64,000 bases of DNA from Acidobacteriaceae bacterium (GCA_025352065.1 JANXUC010000056.1:1-64000); one strand, 5' to 3'. Numbered from the stretch's first letter, positions 24,831 through 34,003 are shown. The notes: a model not told the origin generated them from the letters alone. Numbers and translations are program-made.

Positions 24831-26414
24831 CTAACGCGGGCTTCCGGTAGTGACTGGCGTGCCGATAGCCTCGCCGGATACCAGCAACTCCACTCTTCGA
24901 TTTTGCTGACGGCCGGCAGCGTTGTCGTTGGTAGCGACGGGCAAAGTGCTGCCGAAACCAGCTGCTGTAACCGAGTTTGTCGTAACACCTTGTTGCACGA
25001 GATAGTCGCGCACCGAGCCAGCTCGATCCTCCGATAAGGTCTGATTCATGGCGTCGCCGCCGACGTTATCGGTGTAGCCACCGACTGCGATGTTGAGCCC
25101 CGGATAAGATAGCAGAATGCCTGCAACCTTCGCCAGCTTCTCGCGCGCTCCCGATTTGAGCGAATACTTTCCCGTGTCAAACAAGACATCGGACATGCTG
25201 ACGATGAGTCCACGCGCGCTGTCGCGCGTTTGAAGGATCAGATTCAATTGCTCGGACAGCTTCAGGCGCATGGCAGCTTTGTCTGTGTCCGCTTGTTGAG
25301 CGCTCTGCTGAGCTTGCTGAGCGACTAAACGGGATTGGTCGGCATCGGCTTGAGCGGCGGAGATTGCACTGGCGGATGCCACCTGGCTATTCGTCAAATC
25401 AGACTTAGCTTGAGCTGTTTGCGAATTCGCGATGGCTGCGTCATCCTTCGCCTTTGCTGCATCCATTTCCGCTTGATTCTTGGCGGCCTCTGCACTGGCG
25501 GCATCCGACTGGGCGGCCTGCTTCTGACGCATTGCCTCGTCGGCTTGAGTTTTTAAGCGGGCCTGTGCTTCAGAGGAATTGTTGCGTTCGTTGGCCAAGC
25601 GCTGCTCGGCAATCTTTTTGACTGCAATGGCACGCGCATCCTCGGCTGTTTGCACGGCCTCGCGGGATACCGCAATCAGAGGCTTTCTGTCGAGGTGCTT
25701 GTCGGTGGCGTAGGTATCCGCGTTGTTCATCAACTGGACAGCGTGCTGGTAACTGTCGGCGGCGTACATTTCTGCACCTTCGGATTGCGCGATGCGAACG
25801 GCATTGCGCGCTTCAAAGAATTCGAGCGGTAAATTGGCATTCAGAATCACGGGATCAAATTTGTAGCCGGTGGGAATATAGCCACCGCGTTCCATCAGCT
25901 CATACTTCGCGTTCACGGGCTGGATGCTTCCTCTGGTGTCGGGACGAATTACGTTTTCAAGAACGACCACATTGCTGGGCTGCCGCACTGCATAATAGGG
26001 TTCCGCAGTAACGATGAGGGCAAATGCCTGCAGGTCCGTCGTAACGTCCAGTTTGCTGCGATGGTTGTCCCCGACTAAGACTTCGCCCAGGTTCACGGCC
26101 CGGCCTTCGGGCGAGATCGCCCACAGAATGTAGGTCAGGTATTCGTTGCCGAAGCTGGTTGGTTTCTGCAGGTTTGCAAACTCCACTTCGATGGACATGG
26201 TTCCGCGTTTGCTGTTGATCTTGGCTTGTCCATTCGCCGACGGCATCAAGTCCGTGCCTGCAAAATCCAGTTTCGTGGCTCCGCTACGGTGCCGATAAGT
26301 AACTGCAGGCGCGGTGCGACTGACTACATTGACGCGGAAAGTGGGGGTTGGATTCTGAGCCAGTCCAGCCAGGCTTCCCAGGATCGTCAGGGTCAAGAGC
26401 AATTTCGTTTTCAC
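24831..26414 (-). CDS. OmpA-family outer-membrane/peptidoglycan-binding protein with long coiled coil
   Basis: This is a 527-residue secreted protein with a signal peptide (LLLTLTILGSLAGLAQ), a unique N-terminal half, an Ala/Gln-rich coiled coil around residues 265-385, and a C-terminal OmpA domain. The OmpA part shows VLFDTGKYSLKSGAREKL, GYTDNVGGDAMNQTLSEDRA and QQNRRVELLV, which bind peptidoglycan. It starts with GTG preceded by AAGGAA. The coiled coil could span the periplasm. It is likely the first gene of the unit that continues into 24156-24809 and perhaps 22790-24097. Confidence 0.88.
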   Translation of the reverse strand: MKTKLLLTLTILGSLAGLAQNPTPTFRVNVVSRTAPAVTYRHRSGATKLDFAGTDLMPSANGQAKINSKRGTMSIEVEFANLQKPTSFGNEYLTYILWAISPEGRAVNLGEVLVGDNHRSKLDVTTDLQAFALIVTAEPYYAVRQPSNVVVLENVIRPDTRGSIQPVNAKYELMERGGYIPTGYKFDPVILNANLPLEFFEARNAVRIAQSEGAEMYAADSYQHAVQLMNNADTYATDKHLDRKPLIAVSREAVQTAEDARAIAVKKIAEQRLANERNNSSEAQARLKTQADEAMRQKQAAQSDAASAEAAKNQAEMDAAKAKDDAAIANSQTAQAKSDLTNSQVASASAISAAQADADQSRLVAQQAQQSAQQADTDKAAMRLKLSEQLNLILQTRDSARGLIVSMSDVLFDTGKYSLKSGAREKLAKVAGILLSYPGLNIAVGGYTDNVGGDAMNQTLSEDRAGSVRDYLVQQGVTTNSVTAAGFGSTLPVATNDNAAGRQQNRRVELLVSGEAIGTPVTTGSPR

Positions 26415-26504
26415 GGTATTTCCTTCTGGCAGATGCCTGCCGCGTTCTGCTTAGTTGCGATTTATCAGTTATGGAGCAACGCTGGGAGGGATGTTTTGGT
26501 TACA

Positions 26505-26699
26505 TCATCCTTTTCCGACGTGGATATTGGAAACAGAGTGAAACAGGCCGGAAACATTCAAAATCCACAAAACCACAACGATTACTACAACAGCATTCAG
26601 AATCGATTTGATGGTTCCCTGCATGGGGATATAGCGATTGACCAGCCACAGCAGAACACCCACAACGATGAGAACTTCTACCAGTTGAATTAGAGGCAT
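26505..26699 (-). CDS. Thivi_2564-family small membrane protein
   Basis: The 64-residue protein has two hydrophobic helices (LIQLVEVLIVVGVLLWLVNR and ILNAVVVIVVVLWILNVSGL) joined by YIPMQGTIKS, the signature of the Thivi_2564 family. Function is unknown. It is 90 bases upstream of the OmpA-type gene on the same strand. Confidence 0.88.
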   Translation of the reverse strand: MPLIQLVEVLIVVGVLLWLVNRYIPMQGTIKSILNAVVVIVVVLWILNVSGLFHSVSNIHVGKG

Positions 26700-27166
26700 G
26701 ATCTTGGACCTTTCGTGTTTTGCAAGTACGCACTTCTTCGCTTCGTGGGCGCGCCATTCTCGCGCTCAACGGCTGCGAATTCGACGTCGTGGCTCTCAGC
26801 GCACGCGCAGCGTAAGTATAGAATGACAGCTAGCGTTCGTTGCGTCTGAGCAACATTGCTCACATCAGGAGATGGGGGAGCTCTTATTGGAGGGGGTTTT
26901 CGACCGAAAGCGGAGATCCGAGGCCTAAAGAGGATATCTGGGCTTGTCTATCACTTAGAACGTACTTTTTGGACGTGCTACTGCGGCAGAGCTTGGCGCG
27001 TACTATCGAGAGCTGCGTAGCGCACTGGGAGCCCCATCCGCCGAGCACTCAAATTCCTGAGCACACTCGAAGCATACTTTGTAGGATCTTCGTTTGATTG
27101 TGAATACGCGGCTCATGTGGCTGTGATGGCAACCGAAGATAAGTTGAAAAAGCCAGCGCGCCGGGT
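26700..27166. other. Intergenic region, no gene recognised
   Basis: This 467-base stretch has short open frames on both strands but none with a ribosome site and recognisable content. A frame around 27055-27166 reads FLSTLEAYFVGSSFDCEYAA, which looks protein-like but has no start and no family I can name. It could be a gene remnant. Confidence 0.3.
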
Positions 27167-28153
27167 TCATCGATCCTGGTCGCGCCGACGTTCTTCGCAG
27201 CTTCCGTTAGCATCCAACCAAGTCAGTAGTTCGCGAATACTGGCACGGGCCAGGGCAATCGCGCAGTCGGCGGCTCCGTAGTAAATGTTGAGCGAGTCGC
27301 CATCGGGATCCACGGTGTACCCACACGGAAATACGACATCGTTCACGTCGCCGCTACGCTCGTACTCAGCCTCCGGTCCAAAGATCCAGGAATCTCCGCG
27401 GATCAGAACCTTTTCCGGACTCTCCAAATCGAACAAAGCCAAACCTAAGCGATACAGACAACCCGAAGGCGTGTGCCGCACTCCGTGATAGAGCACGAGC
27501 CATCCGCGGGAGGTTTCGATCGGTGGCGGCGACAGGCCAATCTTGTTGGCGTCCCACCAGGCGCCGCGGCGCGCTTCCAACATCAGGCGATGGCTGCCCC
27601 AATGGCGAAGGTCGGGAGAGTAGGAAATCCACATGTGAGCGCCGAGGGATGTCACGGGACGATGAATGAGTGCCCAGAATCCACCTATTTTTCTAGGCAG
27701 AAGCGCGGAGTCTTTGTCTTCTGGCGACATGATGACGCCATAGCGTTCAAACTTCTTGAAATCTTTGGTCAACGCTAAAGACACGCCGGGGCCGCCTCGC
27801 GAATACGAGGTATAGGTGACCGCGTATTGCTCTAGTTCAGGAACAAACGTGATGCGAGGATCCTCGATGCCCCAAAGCTCTTCGGGATAGTTCTTAGGAT
27901 CGGGCATCATTGTTGGTTCAGAATCAATCACCCAGCCGTCTACGCCATTGGCCGAACGAGCCGCGCAAAGATGAGACAACCCCCGTCGATCTTCAACGCG
28001 GCACAATAGCAAAGTTGTTCCGTCCGCTAAGCGCGTGGCGCCCGCGTTAAACACACTGTTAATGGGATACGGCCAGTGCTTGCCGGTTAGGATCGGGTTT
28101 GCGGGATGACGAAGAAGTAAGTCTGCATAGCTGGTAGGTGGGACAATGCTCAT
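27167..28153 (-). CDS. GH130-family glycoside phosphorylase
   Basis: The 328-residue protein is a five-bladed beta-propeller enzyme of family GH130, whose members phosphorolyse beta-mannosides (mannosyl-glucose, mannooligosaccharides). Seen motifs: NPILTGKHWPYPINSVFNAG, CRVEDRRGLSHL, ELWGIEDPRITF, VLYHGVRH and VFPCGYTVDPDGDSLNIYYG, which fit the family order. No signal peptide, so it works in the cytoplasm. It lies downstream of the glycosyltransferase gene (28504-30876) on the same strand, with one tiny gene between. Together they suggest synthesis and recovery of a mannose-type oligosaccharide; the exact sugar is not visible. Confidence 0.9.
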   Translation of the reverse strand: MSIVPPTSYADLLLRHPANPILTGKHWPYPINSVFNAGATRLADGTTLLLCRVEDRRGLSHLCAARSANGVDGWVIDSEPTMMPDPKNYPEELWGIEDPRITFVPELEQYAVTYTSYSRGGPGVSLALTKDFKKFERYGVIMSPEDKDSALLPRKIGGFWALIHRPVTSLGAHMWISYSPDLRHWGSHRLMLEARRGAWWDANKIGLSPPPIETSRGWLVLYHGVRHTPSGCLYRLGLALFDLESPEKVLIRGDSWIFGPEAEYERSGDVNDVVFPCGYTVDPDGDSLNIYYGAADCAIALARASIRELLTWLDANGSCEERRRDQDR

Positions 28154-28160
28154 AAGGAAT

Positions 28161-28379
28161 TCATTTCACACCATGCACATGTTTAACTAGGCCACGAGAA
28201 GCCAAAGTGGGTATTGGGGGAGTACTCTTCGCCGCCTGGAACCGATTCTTGGTCGGCACTCGGCCAAAAGCGATCTGGCGGGAAACTGCGGATTGGAGTG
28301 GACTCGATTCTTCTACAAGAAGGTCGTGCCATTCCAGTTCGCTTTGCGCTTCGTAGTTGTTTATCGTAGCGTTTGACAT
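28161..28379 (-). CDS. Small hypothetical protein between GT4 and GH130 genes
   Basis: This 72-residue polar protein (EAQSELEWHDLLVEESSPL, then a basic C-terminal half) is unknown to me. The ATG at 28379 is chosen because the preceding frame is non-conserved in style; the ribosome site is weak. It ends 8 bases before the GH130 start and so is probably in the same transcript. Confidence 0.5.
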   Translation of the reverse strand: MSNATINNYEAQSELEWHDLLVEESSPLQSAVSRQIAFGRVPTKNRFQAAKSTPPIPTLASRGLVKHVHGVK

Positions 28380-28503
28380 TGTGTTTTCTTTGCGGAGAGA
28401 GTTGCTAGGCCCTCGTTCCGAGGCGGATTCAAAAGCCGCCAGCTTTAAAACCGTTGGAAAGGAACAGATCGTTCTCGGCCGGTGCGTCCACTGAGTCGTG
28501 GGT

Positions 28504-30876
28504 CTATCCACAGATTTCTGATTTCTGCAGCAGTCGCATTTCGACTAGCGCGAGAAGAAAAGCTAAGGTTGATTCGGCTCCCTGATTTTCATTTACGCGC
28601 TCGGGATGAAGTCCGTCGCGGCAACCACCAGTAGTTGGATCATACAGGGAAACCTGCAGATCGTTGCTTCCCAAAAACCAATTGAAGGCCGTCCAAGCCG
28701 CTTGCCGCCAGTGCTCGTCCCCGGTCAATCGATATGCATCGAGACACGCCGAAACCGAGCCGCCGGCTTCCACCGGTTGTTGATCGAAACGAGCGCGCTC
28801 GAATCCCTTGCGGTAAAAGCCCTGCGAGCCAATGGGCACGAAATGATTTGTTTCACCGTTGCGCTGTACGGTACCAAGCCAGTTCAGAGCTTCGAGACCG
28901 ACTGCGATCATGCGTTCATTTCCGGTGCGGCGACCCACAAGAAGAACAGCTTGCGGCAGTCGAGCATTGGAATAAGCCAGAATGTCTTCAAACCACATCC
29001 ATTCCGCAGATCGATTGCCGTTATAATTATCAAGCAGTCGAGTGGCCAGAACAGAACTCAGTTTCTGAGCATCCCGATCGCCTGGGAATCCGGTTAGATA
29101 TTCTTCAATCCCCAACAAAGCGAAGGCCCAGGCACGGGGGCTAGTAAACGCAAGCACAGCCGGAATTGCAAGCTCGAAAAGACGTCCCGCCGCGCCACGC
29201 AAGCTCTGGTCCCTGGAGCAGCCAAGAACAGCTCCAAGCGCCCATAACGCCCGCCCATGGCTGTCTTCCGAACCTTCATCCTCTGCCCACTTGCGCTCAT
29301 AGTTGAAGAAGTTTCGAAATCGGCCATTCGCATGATTGAAAGCGTGTCCGAGGAAAGCGAGGTAGCGCGCAGCCAGATTGTCGACCGTCGCTTTCGCCTG
29401 CCCTTCTTGGGTGTCCCCGCAGTGTTGCAGGAGGGTAGCGAGAATGAGTGCGCGGGCGTTGTCATCGGTAGTATATCCTTCATTGTAATTTGGAACACCA
29501 AAAATTGCATGTTGCAGCATGCCGGTGTCGTCCGTCAAACGATGCAGGTGATCGAGTGTGAGCGTAGGCAGCTTGTTCAGTTGCTTTTCTGCAGCCGTGT
29601 CCATGAAAGTTACACGCGGATCCTGCATGCGATCACTGCGAGCCTGCGTGAAACTCGCCATGTATCCTTGCGCGGCCTTCTTCCAAACCATATCCCGGGC
29701 ATACAGATAAGCGCGTTTGCGCATAGCATGACGCAGGGCGGGTGTATCCAGGAGTTCAATCGTCTTTTGCGCAATAGCATCGGGATTTTGGAACGGAACC
29801 AGTGCGCCGCGGCGGTCGTCCAGGAGTTCAATCGCATGCCAATAGGGAGTCGAGATAATCGCTTTCCCGGCGCCCAACGCGAAAGCCAGCGTTCCGGAAA
29901 CTACTTGCGCCTCAAATCGGTAAGGCGTGATGTAGATATCCGCTGCGCCAATAAACTCCGCCATTTCATCGGGAGTGACGAAGCGATTGTGGAAGACCAC
30001 GTTCTCCGCGACTCCCATTTCCTTGGCCAACGCTTGCAGGGACTCGCGATAGTGATCGCCCTCGCGCCGGAGTATGTGGGGATGGGTTGCGCCCGCAACC
30101 ATATAAACAACGTTTTTATGTCGCGACAGAATCTGCGGCAACGCTTTTATAACGTTTTCAATTCCCTTGTTCGGCGAAAGTAGTCCGAACGTCAGAAGAA
30201 CAGCTTTTCCCTCAACGCCAAAGCGATCTTTGTAGAAGTTGGGATCTAAAAACGGCAGATCCGGAACCCCGTGCGGAACCATATCGATCTTGCTGCCCGG
30301 AACCCTGTAGATCTCCTGCAAAAACTGGGAGGAAAGCTGACTCATCACAATCAGGCGGTCGGAACGCTCTGCAATCTGCTCCATTACCATCATTTGATCG
30401 GCATTTGGCTCGCGCAGAACGGTGTGCAGAGTGGTTACTACGGGCATCTTCAAACCGCGCAAGAAGTGCAAAATATGACTGCCAGCCGGTCCGCCAAAGA
30501 TGCCATACTCATGTTGCAGGCAGACCATGTCGATGTTGTTGAAGTTCAGAAATTCGGCGGCTTCCTGATAAGACTTCAGATCGTCTTGCGAGAGGGCCCA
30601 GCGCACGCGCGCCGGATAGTCGTACCCTTCTTCCGTATCGTTCACGGGCAGAGCCAGCAAGCGAGCTGTCCCATACTCGGCCGCGATTGCCGCACAAAGA
30701 TCTGTGGTGAACGTCGCAATCCCACACTGGCGCGGAAGGTAATTTCCAATCACAGCGATGCGGCTCGGCTTCGAGTGTGCTTTCAGGCGAGCGGAAGAGT
30801 CGACTGATCGAGTTACTGGCTCGGGCGCAATGACTTCCAATATGCGCTCGGGCAAAGTTGCGTCCAATGTAGACAT
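28504..30876 (-). CDS. Two-domain protein: GT4 glycosyltransferase fused to an alpha-helical carbohydrate domain
   Basis: This is a 790-residue cytoplasmic protein. Residues about 38-415 are a GT-B, family 4 glycosyltransferase: IGNYLPRQCGIATFTTDLC, QHEYGIFGGPAG, LTFGLLSPNKGIENVIKALP, DIYITPYRFEAQVVSGTLAF. Residues about 440-790 form an alpha-helical, (alpha/alpha)-barrel-like domain (NYNEGYTTDDNARALILATL, EDSHGRALWALGAVL, VEAGGSVSACLDAYRLTGD) similar to glycosidase-type folds. One polypeptide may thus make and trim the same sugar. With GH130 downstream it fits a mannosyl oligosaccharide pathway, an inference from context. Confidence 0.85.
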   Translation of the reverse strand: MSTLDATLPERILEVIAPEPVTRSVDSSARLKAHSKPSRIAVIGNYLPRQCGIATFTTDLCAAIAAEYGTARLLALPVNDTEEGYDYPARVRWALSQDDLKSYQEAAEFLNFNNIDMVCLQHEYGIFGGPAGSHILHFLRGLKMPVVTTLHTVLREPNADQMMVMEQIAERSDRLIVMSQLSSQFLQEIYRVPGSKIDMVPHGVPDLPFLDPNFYKDRFGVEGKAVLLTFGLLSPNKGIENVIKALPQILSRHKNVVYMVAGATHPHILRREGDHYRESLQALAKEMGVAENVVFHNRFVTPDEMAEFIGAADIYITPYRFEAQVVSGTLAFALGAGKAIISTPYWHAIELLDDRRGALVPFQNPDAIAQKTIELLDTPALRHAMRKRAYLYARDMVWKKAAQGYMASFTQARSDRMQDPRVTFMDTAAEKQLNKLPTLTLDHLHRLTDDTGMLQHAIFGVPNYNEGYTTDDNARALILATLLQHCGDTQEGQAKATVDNLAARYLAFLGHAFNHANGRFRNFFNYERKWAEDEGSEDSHGRALWALGAVLGCSRDQSLRGAAGRLFELAIPAVLAFTSPRAWAFALLGIEEYLTGFPGDRDAQKLSSVLATRLLDNYNGNRSAEWMWFEDILAYSNARLPQAVLLVGRRTGNERMIAVGLEALNWLGTVQRNGETNHFVPIGSQGFYRKGFERARFDQQPVEAGGSVSACLDAYRLTGDEHWRQAAWTAFNWFLGSNDLQVSLYDPTTGGCRDGLHPERVNENQGAESTLAFLLALVEMRLLQKSEICG

Positions 30877-30967
30877 CCCTAGACCCTTGTATTCCTGATC
30901 TCATTATTGCTGAGAGCAGTTCCTTGAGCTGGTCAAGATTGACCAGTCTCGTATCGAGCTAAGGTGC

Positions 30968-31156
30968 ATGCTAACGTTCATGAAACCCAAGGCAGAACCA
31001 TCCCTGTCGGCTCGGTGCCCCACTTGTGGCGCTGAAGCAGGAGAAAAGTGCGAGCTCAGCACAGGACAACCTCGAACTCAACCTCATGAAGAGCGCCGTC
31101 TCGCGAGCGCTAAGAAAACGCCTAGCACCGCAATCGACACAGAGAGGAAATCATGA
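30968..31156 (+). CDS. Small zinc-finger protein coupled to the alcohol dehydrogenase gene
   Basis: This 62-residue protein contains CPTCGAEAGEKCELSTG followed by QPHEERR. The CxxC, Cys and His pattern is that of a small zinc finger seen in several bacterial phyla. The stop overlaps the ATG of the dehydrogenase (ATGA at 31153-31156), so translation is coupled. The start could be the ATG at 30968 or at 30980. Function is unknown. Confidence 0.65.
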   Translation: MLTFMKPKAEPSLSARCPTCGAEAGEKCELSTGQPRTQPHEERRLASAKKTPSTAIDTERKS

Positions 31157-32256
31157 CAACCGCCGAACTCGATCTCGAAACTAAAGAAGCCAAGGCTCCA
31201 CAAGACAATTCGACTATGAATGCTTTGGTCTATCACGGTCCCGGTAACAAAGCGTGGGAGAGCGTGCCACGCCCGAAATTGCAAGCTCCAACCGATGCGA
31301 TTGTGCGGATTACCACATCCACAATTTGCGGAACCGATCTCCACATTTTGAAGGGCGACCTGCCCGATGTAACTGACGGACGGATTCTTGGGCACGAAGG
31401 CATCGGCATCGTCGAACAGGTTGGAACATCCGTCTCGGAATTTCACGTCGGCGACAAGGTCATCATCTCGTGCGTGACGGCCTGCCTGAAGTGCGACTTT
31501 TGTAAAAGAAGTATGTATTCCCATTGTCGGCACGGCGGCTGGATTTTGGGCAACACGTTGGATGGAACTCAAGCTGAATATGTCCGCATCCCTCACGCCG
31601 ATGGAAGTCTTTATATTTTCCCTCCAGGCGGAGACGAAGAAGCGCTCGTCATGCTAAGCGACATTTTCCCGACTGGCTATGAGTGCGGCGTGCTCAACGG
31701 GCAAGTGAAGCCCGGCGACCGGATTGCTATCGTGGGTGCCGGACCAATCGGGCTCGCCGTTCTGCTTACAGCGCAATTCTATTCACCAGCAGCCATCATC
31801 ATGATTGACCTAGACGGCAAGCGCCTCGCTGTCGCTAAACAGTTTGGCGCCACCACGGCAATCAACAGTTCGGATGGACAAGCCGTCAAGCACGTGATGG
31901 AACTAACGCACGGAGGAGGCGTCGATGTCGCAATCGAGGCAGTCGGGATTCCCGCAACCTTCGATATCTGCCAGGCCATTGTCGCGGCAGGTGGGCGGAT
32001 TGCAAACGTGGGCGTCCACGGCAAACCAGTGCAGCTGCATATGGAAAAGCTTTGGGACCGAAACATCTCGTTAACCACGCGACTCGTGGATACGAGCACA
32101 TTACCCATGCTGCTGAAGGTGGTTCGTTCGGGCAAACTCGATCCGCGCAAACTGGTGAGCCATCGCTTCGCGATGAGCGACATCCTGCAGGCTTATGACA
32201 CTTTCGCGAATGCCGCTAAGGAAGGCGCACTCAAGATCGTTCTGACCAATGCTTAG
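31153..32256 (+). CDS. Zinc-dependent alcohol dehydrogenase (MDR family)
   Basis: The 367-residue enzyme belongs to the medium-chain dehydrogenases. The catalytic zinc site is seen in ICGTDLHILKG and GHEGIGIVEQVG. The structural zinc cysteines lie in TACLKCDFCKRSMYSHC, and the NAD-binding motif is VGAGPIGLAVLL. Substrate is not predictable; the closest feel is to secondary alcohol or formaldehyde-type dehydrogenases that act in the cytoplasm. GAGAGGAAATC precedes the ATG. Confidence 0.93.
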   Translation: MTTAELDLETKEAKAPQDNSTMNALVYHGPGNKAWESVPRPKLQAPTDAIVRITTSTICGTDLHILKGDLPDVTDGRILGHEGIGIVEQVGTSVSEFHVGDKVIISCVTACLKCDFCKRSMYSHCRHGGWILGNTLDGTQAEYVRIPHADGSLYIFPPGGDEEALVMLSDIFPTGYECGVLNGQVKPGDRIAIVGAGPIGLAVLLTAQFYSPAAIIMIDLDGKRLAVAKQFGATTAINSSDGQAVKHVMELTHGGGVDVAIEAVGIPATFDICQAIVAAGGRIANVGVHGKPVQLHMEKLWDRNISLTTRLVDTSTLPMLLKVVRSGKLDPRKLVSHRFAMSDILQAYDTFANAAKEGALKIVLTNA

Positions 32257-32439
32257 TTGTCGCTGTGTGAGGAATGACTAGTGTTTCTATCCAGCAATAG
32301 CGAACCGGACTAGCTTCTGGCGGTCATCAGGTGCGCAGGCTCTTCGAGAATATCGAGCAGCGCGTTAGCGCAATTCACCCGATTTCTTTTTTCCCCCACC
32401 GCCTCCCGACACGACGCTACGAGGGTTTGCGCGGAGTAA

Positions 32440-32900
32440 GCGTGCGCGGAGCTTGGACTGACTGGCTGGCTGGAAGACTTCCATCTGGGAGTTGCGCGCA
32501 TGTTCGAGGATGCATTGGACAGCTAAGTCCGAATCAACGAATTCCTTGCGCAATGACAGAGGCAAGTCGACGGAAGTGCGGCTTTCGTGAAGCAACTTTT
32601 CCCAAGCTGCAAGGCAAGGCTCAACCCCACTTGGCGGGGGACGATGTAAAAAGCATTGGCCAGCGTGCTGCCGGGCTAGCCGATCCAGTGCTGAACTGTT
32701 CGGAACTGCCCTGGAGAGGCACGATGGCTTGGCACTTCCCTCATCAACTCTTTGTGCAATTCGCGAATGAGACGGACGCAGAGTGGAGGCCTCTTGAGCC
32801 GCGAAATCTCATGCTCCAAGGCAACGACGTGGTTGCCAACTTCTCGCATTTCTTCAGGACTGCGATCTACAGCGGCCCCTGCTGCGGCCGCCAGTGGCTT
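32440..32900 (-). pseudogene. Remnant of a Fic/DOC-family protein
   Basis: On the minus strand the text EEMREVGNHVVALEHEISRL, then RLIRELHKELMREV, then SPGQFRTVQHWIG is the region leading into the Fic domain of adenylyltransferase-like Fic proteins. It is cut by TAG at 32676-32678. After a frame change it continues RPPPSGVEPCLAAWEKLLHE, again as in Fic proteins. The catalytic HPFxDGNGR motif is missing, and no intact N-terminus is found. Both strands carry long but meaningless open frames here. The rest of 32257-33063 holds nothing else I can recognise. Confidence 0.7.
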
Positions 32901-33063
32901 GCTGCCTCCACTTCGATTGTTCTCAGAGAGAAAATATATCGTCCGTATTTTCTCTAACTCAAGACTGCTGCCAGTTCTGCTGTCTTTTTTGATGTGGGAT
33001 CAAAATATTTTGCTCTAAACTAAAAACTGACATTGATTAGTTTGCAAATGAGGTGCTTTATGA

Positions 33064-33237
33064 ATGTTGTATCTTTCGTCCCCCGAAATCAAGCAGAACC
33101 TAACCACCGAACAACGAATGGAGCTGATTTTGGATCTCACCCGTCGGATGGACTTGTTGGAGGATCTCTTAAAGTCGGCAAGAGAGAAATGGCATTTGTC
33201 CGAGGATGGTACATTGCAGCGTCCGCGGAGCTGCTGA
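33064..33237 (+). CDS. Small charged helical protein
   Basis: This 57-residue protein (SSPEIKQNLTTEQRMELILD, LTRRMDLLEDLLKSAREKWH) is predicted fully helical. GAGG lies about 10 bases before the ATG. No family is recognised. The coherent amphipathic helix pattern makes this frame the most convincing in the region, but it could be chance. Confidence 0.4.
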   Translation: MLYLSSPEIKQNLTTEQRMELILDLTRRMDLLEDLLKSAREKWHLSEDGTLQRPRSC

Positions 33238-33376
33238 GAATCTAGCCGTATTGCTCTCGCGACAAGCCAGTGTAAATTCCTGGTCCAGTCGAATCGCGCT
33301 TGTAACCTTGACTATGCTTACATCAGCCAGCGTACCTCAAACCCAACGTCTTGCGACAGCGCCGAATGAAGCGCTT

Positions 33377-33522
33377 TAGAGGCTTGTTAAAAAAGCATTC
33401 TCGGCAGTCATGCGCAGCTTGTTTCAGTGCATTGAACTAACTGAAACGCAGCAAACAGCAGATTCCTCATGATAAAACTGTTCGGAATGACAATCTTTAA
33501 AGAGTTTTTCAACAACCTGCTA
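33377..33522. repeat. MITE-like inverted-repeat element, copy B
   Basis: The ends are imperfect inverted repeats: TAGAGGCTTGTTAAAAAA at the left and TTTTTCAACAACCTGCTA at 33505-33522. The inner core at 33453-33492 is the reverse complement of the core in copy A, with only a few differences. The element stops six bases before the stop codon of the minus-strand gene at 33528, the same arrangement as copy A beside the Lmo0937 gene. It is noncoding. Confidence 0.7.
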
Positions 33523-33527
33523 GAAGT

Positions 33528-33995
33528 TCATGGAATGACTTTCCATGCCATCCAGGCTGTCAAGAGTCCCCGCAGGCTCCAAGCAATTGTGCGCAGCCAG
33601 TTAGTGGAGACAAGCTTTCTACACACGGAACGTTCCAAGCTGTTTGCGAGGCGATTGTGGAGTGGAATCTGAACGAGCGCAGTGGAACCCCAAATAACTG
33701 CCAGCAACAGGACGCCCGTCGTGACGCCCCATCTGGGCACAAGAGCTGGCCTGAAGAAGAAAAGCGCGGCAGCGCTTAGAAGTTCCGCAAGCATCGGGGG
33801 ACCCACCACCCATTGCGTCCGACCCGTGTGTTGCTGATGGTACTGTTTGAATTCGGAAGGTCCCGCCAATAGAAACAGAGGGTAGTGCACCAACTGCACA
33901 AACCAGATCAGGCCAACCATTGTCCAAGTCGCAGAGAACTGAACTAGCAGAATCAGTTTGGTTAGTTCGTCAGGCTTGGGAGCCGGAGGGATCAA
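33528..33995 (-). CDS. Four-helix membrane protein of unknown function
   Basis: This is a hydrophobic protein of about 155 residues. Helices are seen at WTMVGLIWFVQLVHYPLFL, PPMLAELLSAAALFFF, GVLLLAVIWGSTALVQIPL and near the C-terminus, with a conserved-looking YHQQHTGRTQWVVGPPM between the first two. It resembles uncharacterised small inner-membrane proteins. The start is uncertain: a TTG at 33995 with AGGAAAG upstream looks best, while the open frame extends to 34067. Confidence 0.65.
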   Translation of the reverse strand: MIPPAPKPDELTKLILLVQFSATWTMVGLIWFVQLVHYPLFLLAGPSEFKQYHQQHTGRTQWVVGPPMLAELLSAAALFFFRPALVPRWGVTTGVLLLAVIWGSTALVQIPLHNRLANSLERSVCRKLVSTNWLRTIAWSLRGLLTAWMAWKVIP

Positions 33996-34003
33996 TCGGA
34001 GAC

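Noticed and set aside
32331-32957. Plus-strand frame of 208 codons
   Set aside because: It is antisense to the Fic remnant and contains no recognisable domain.
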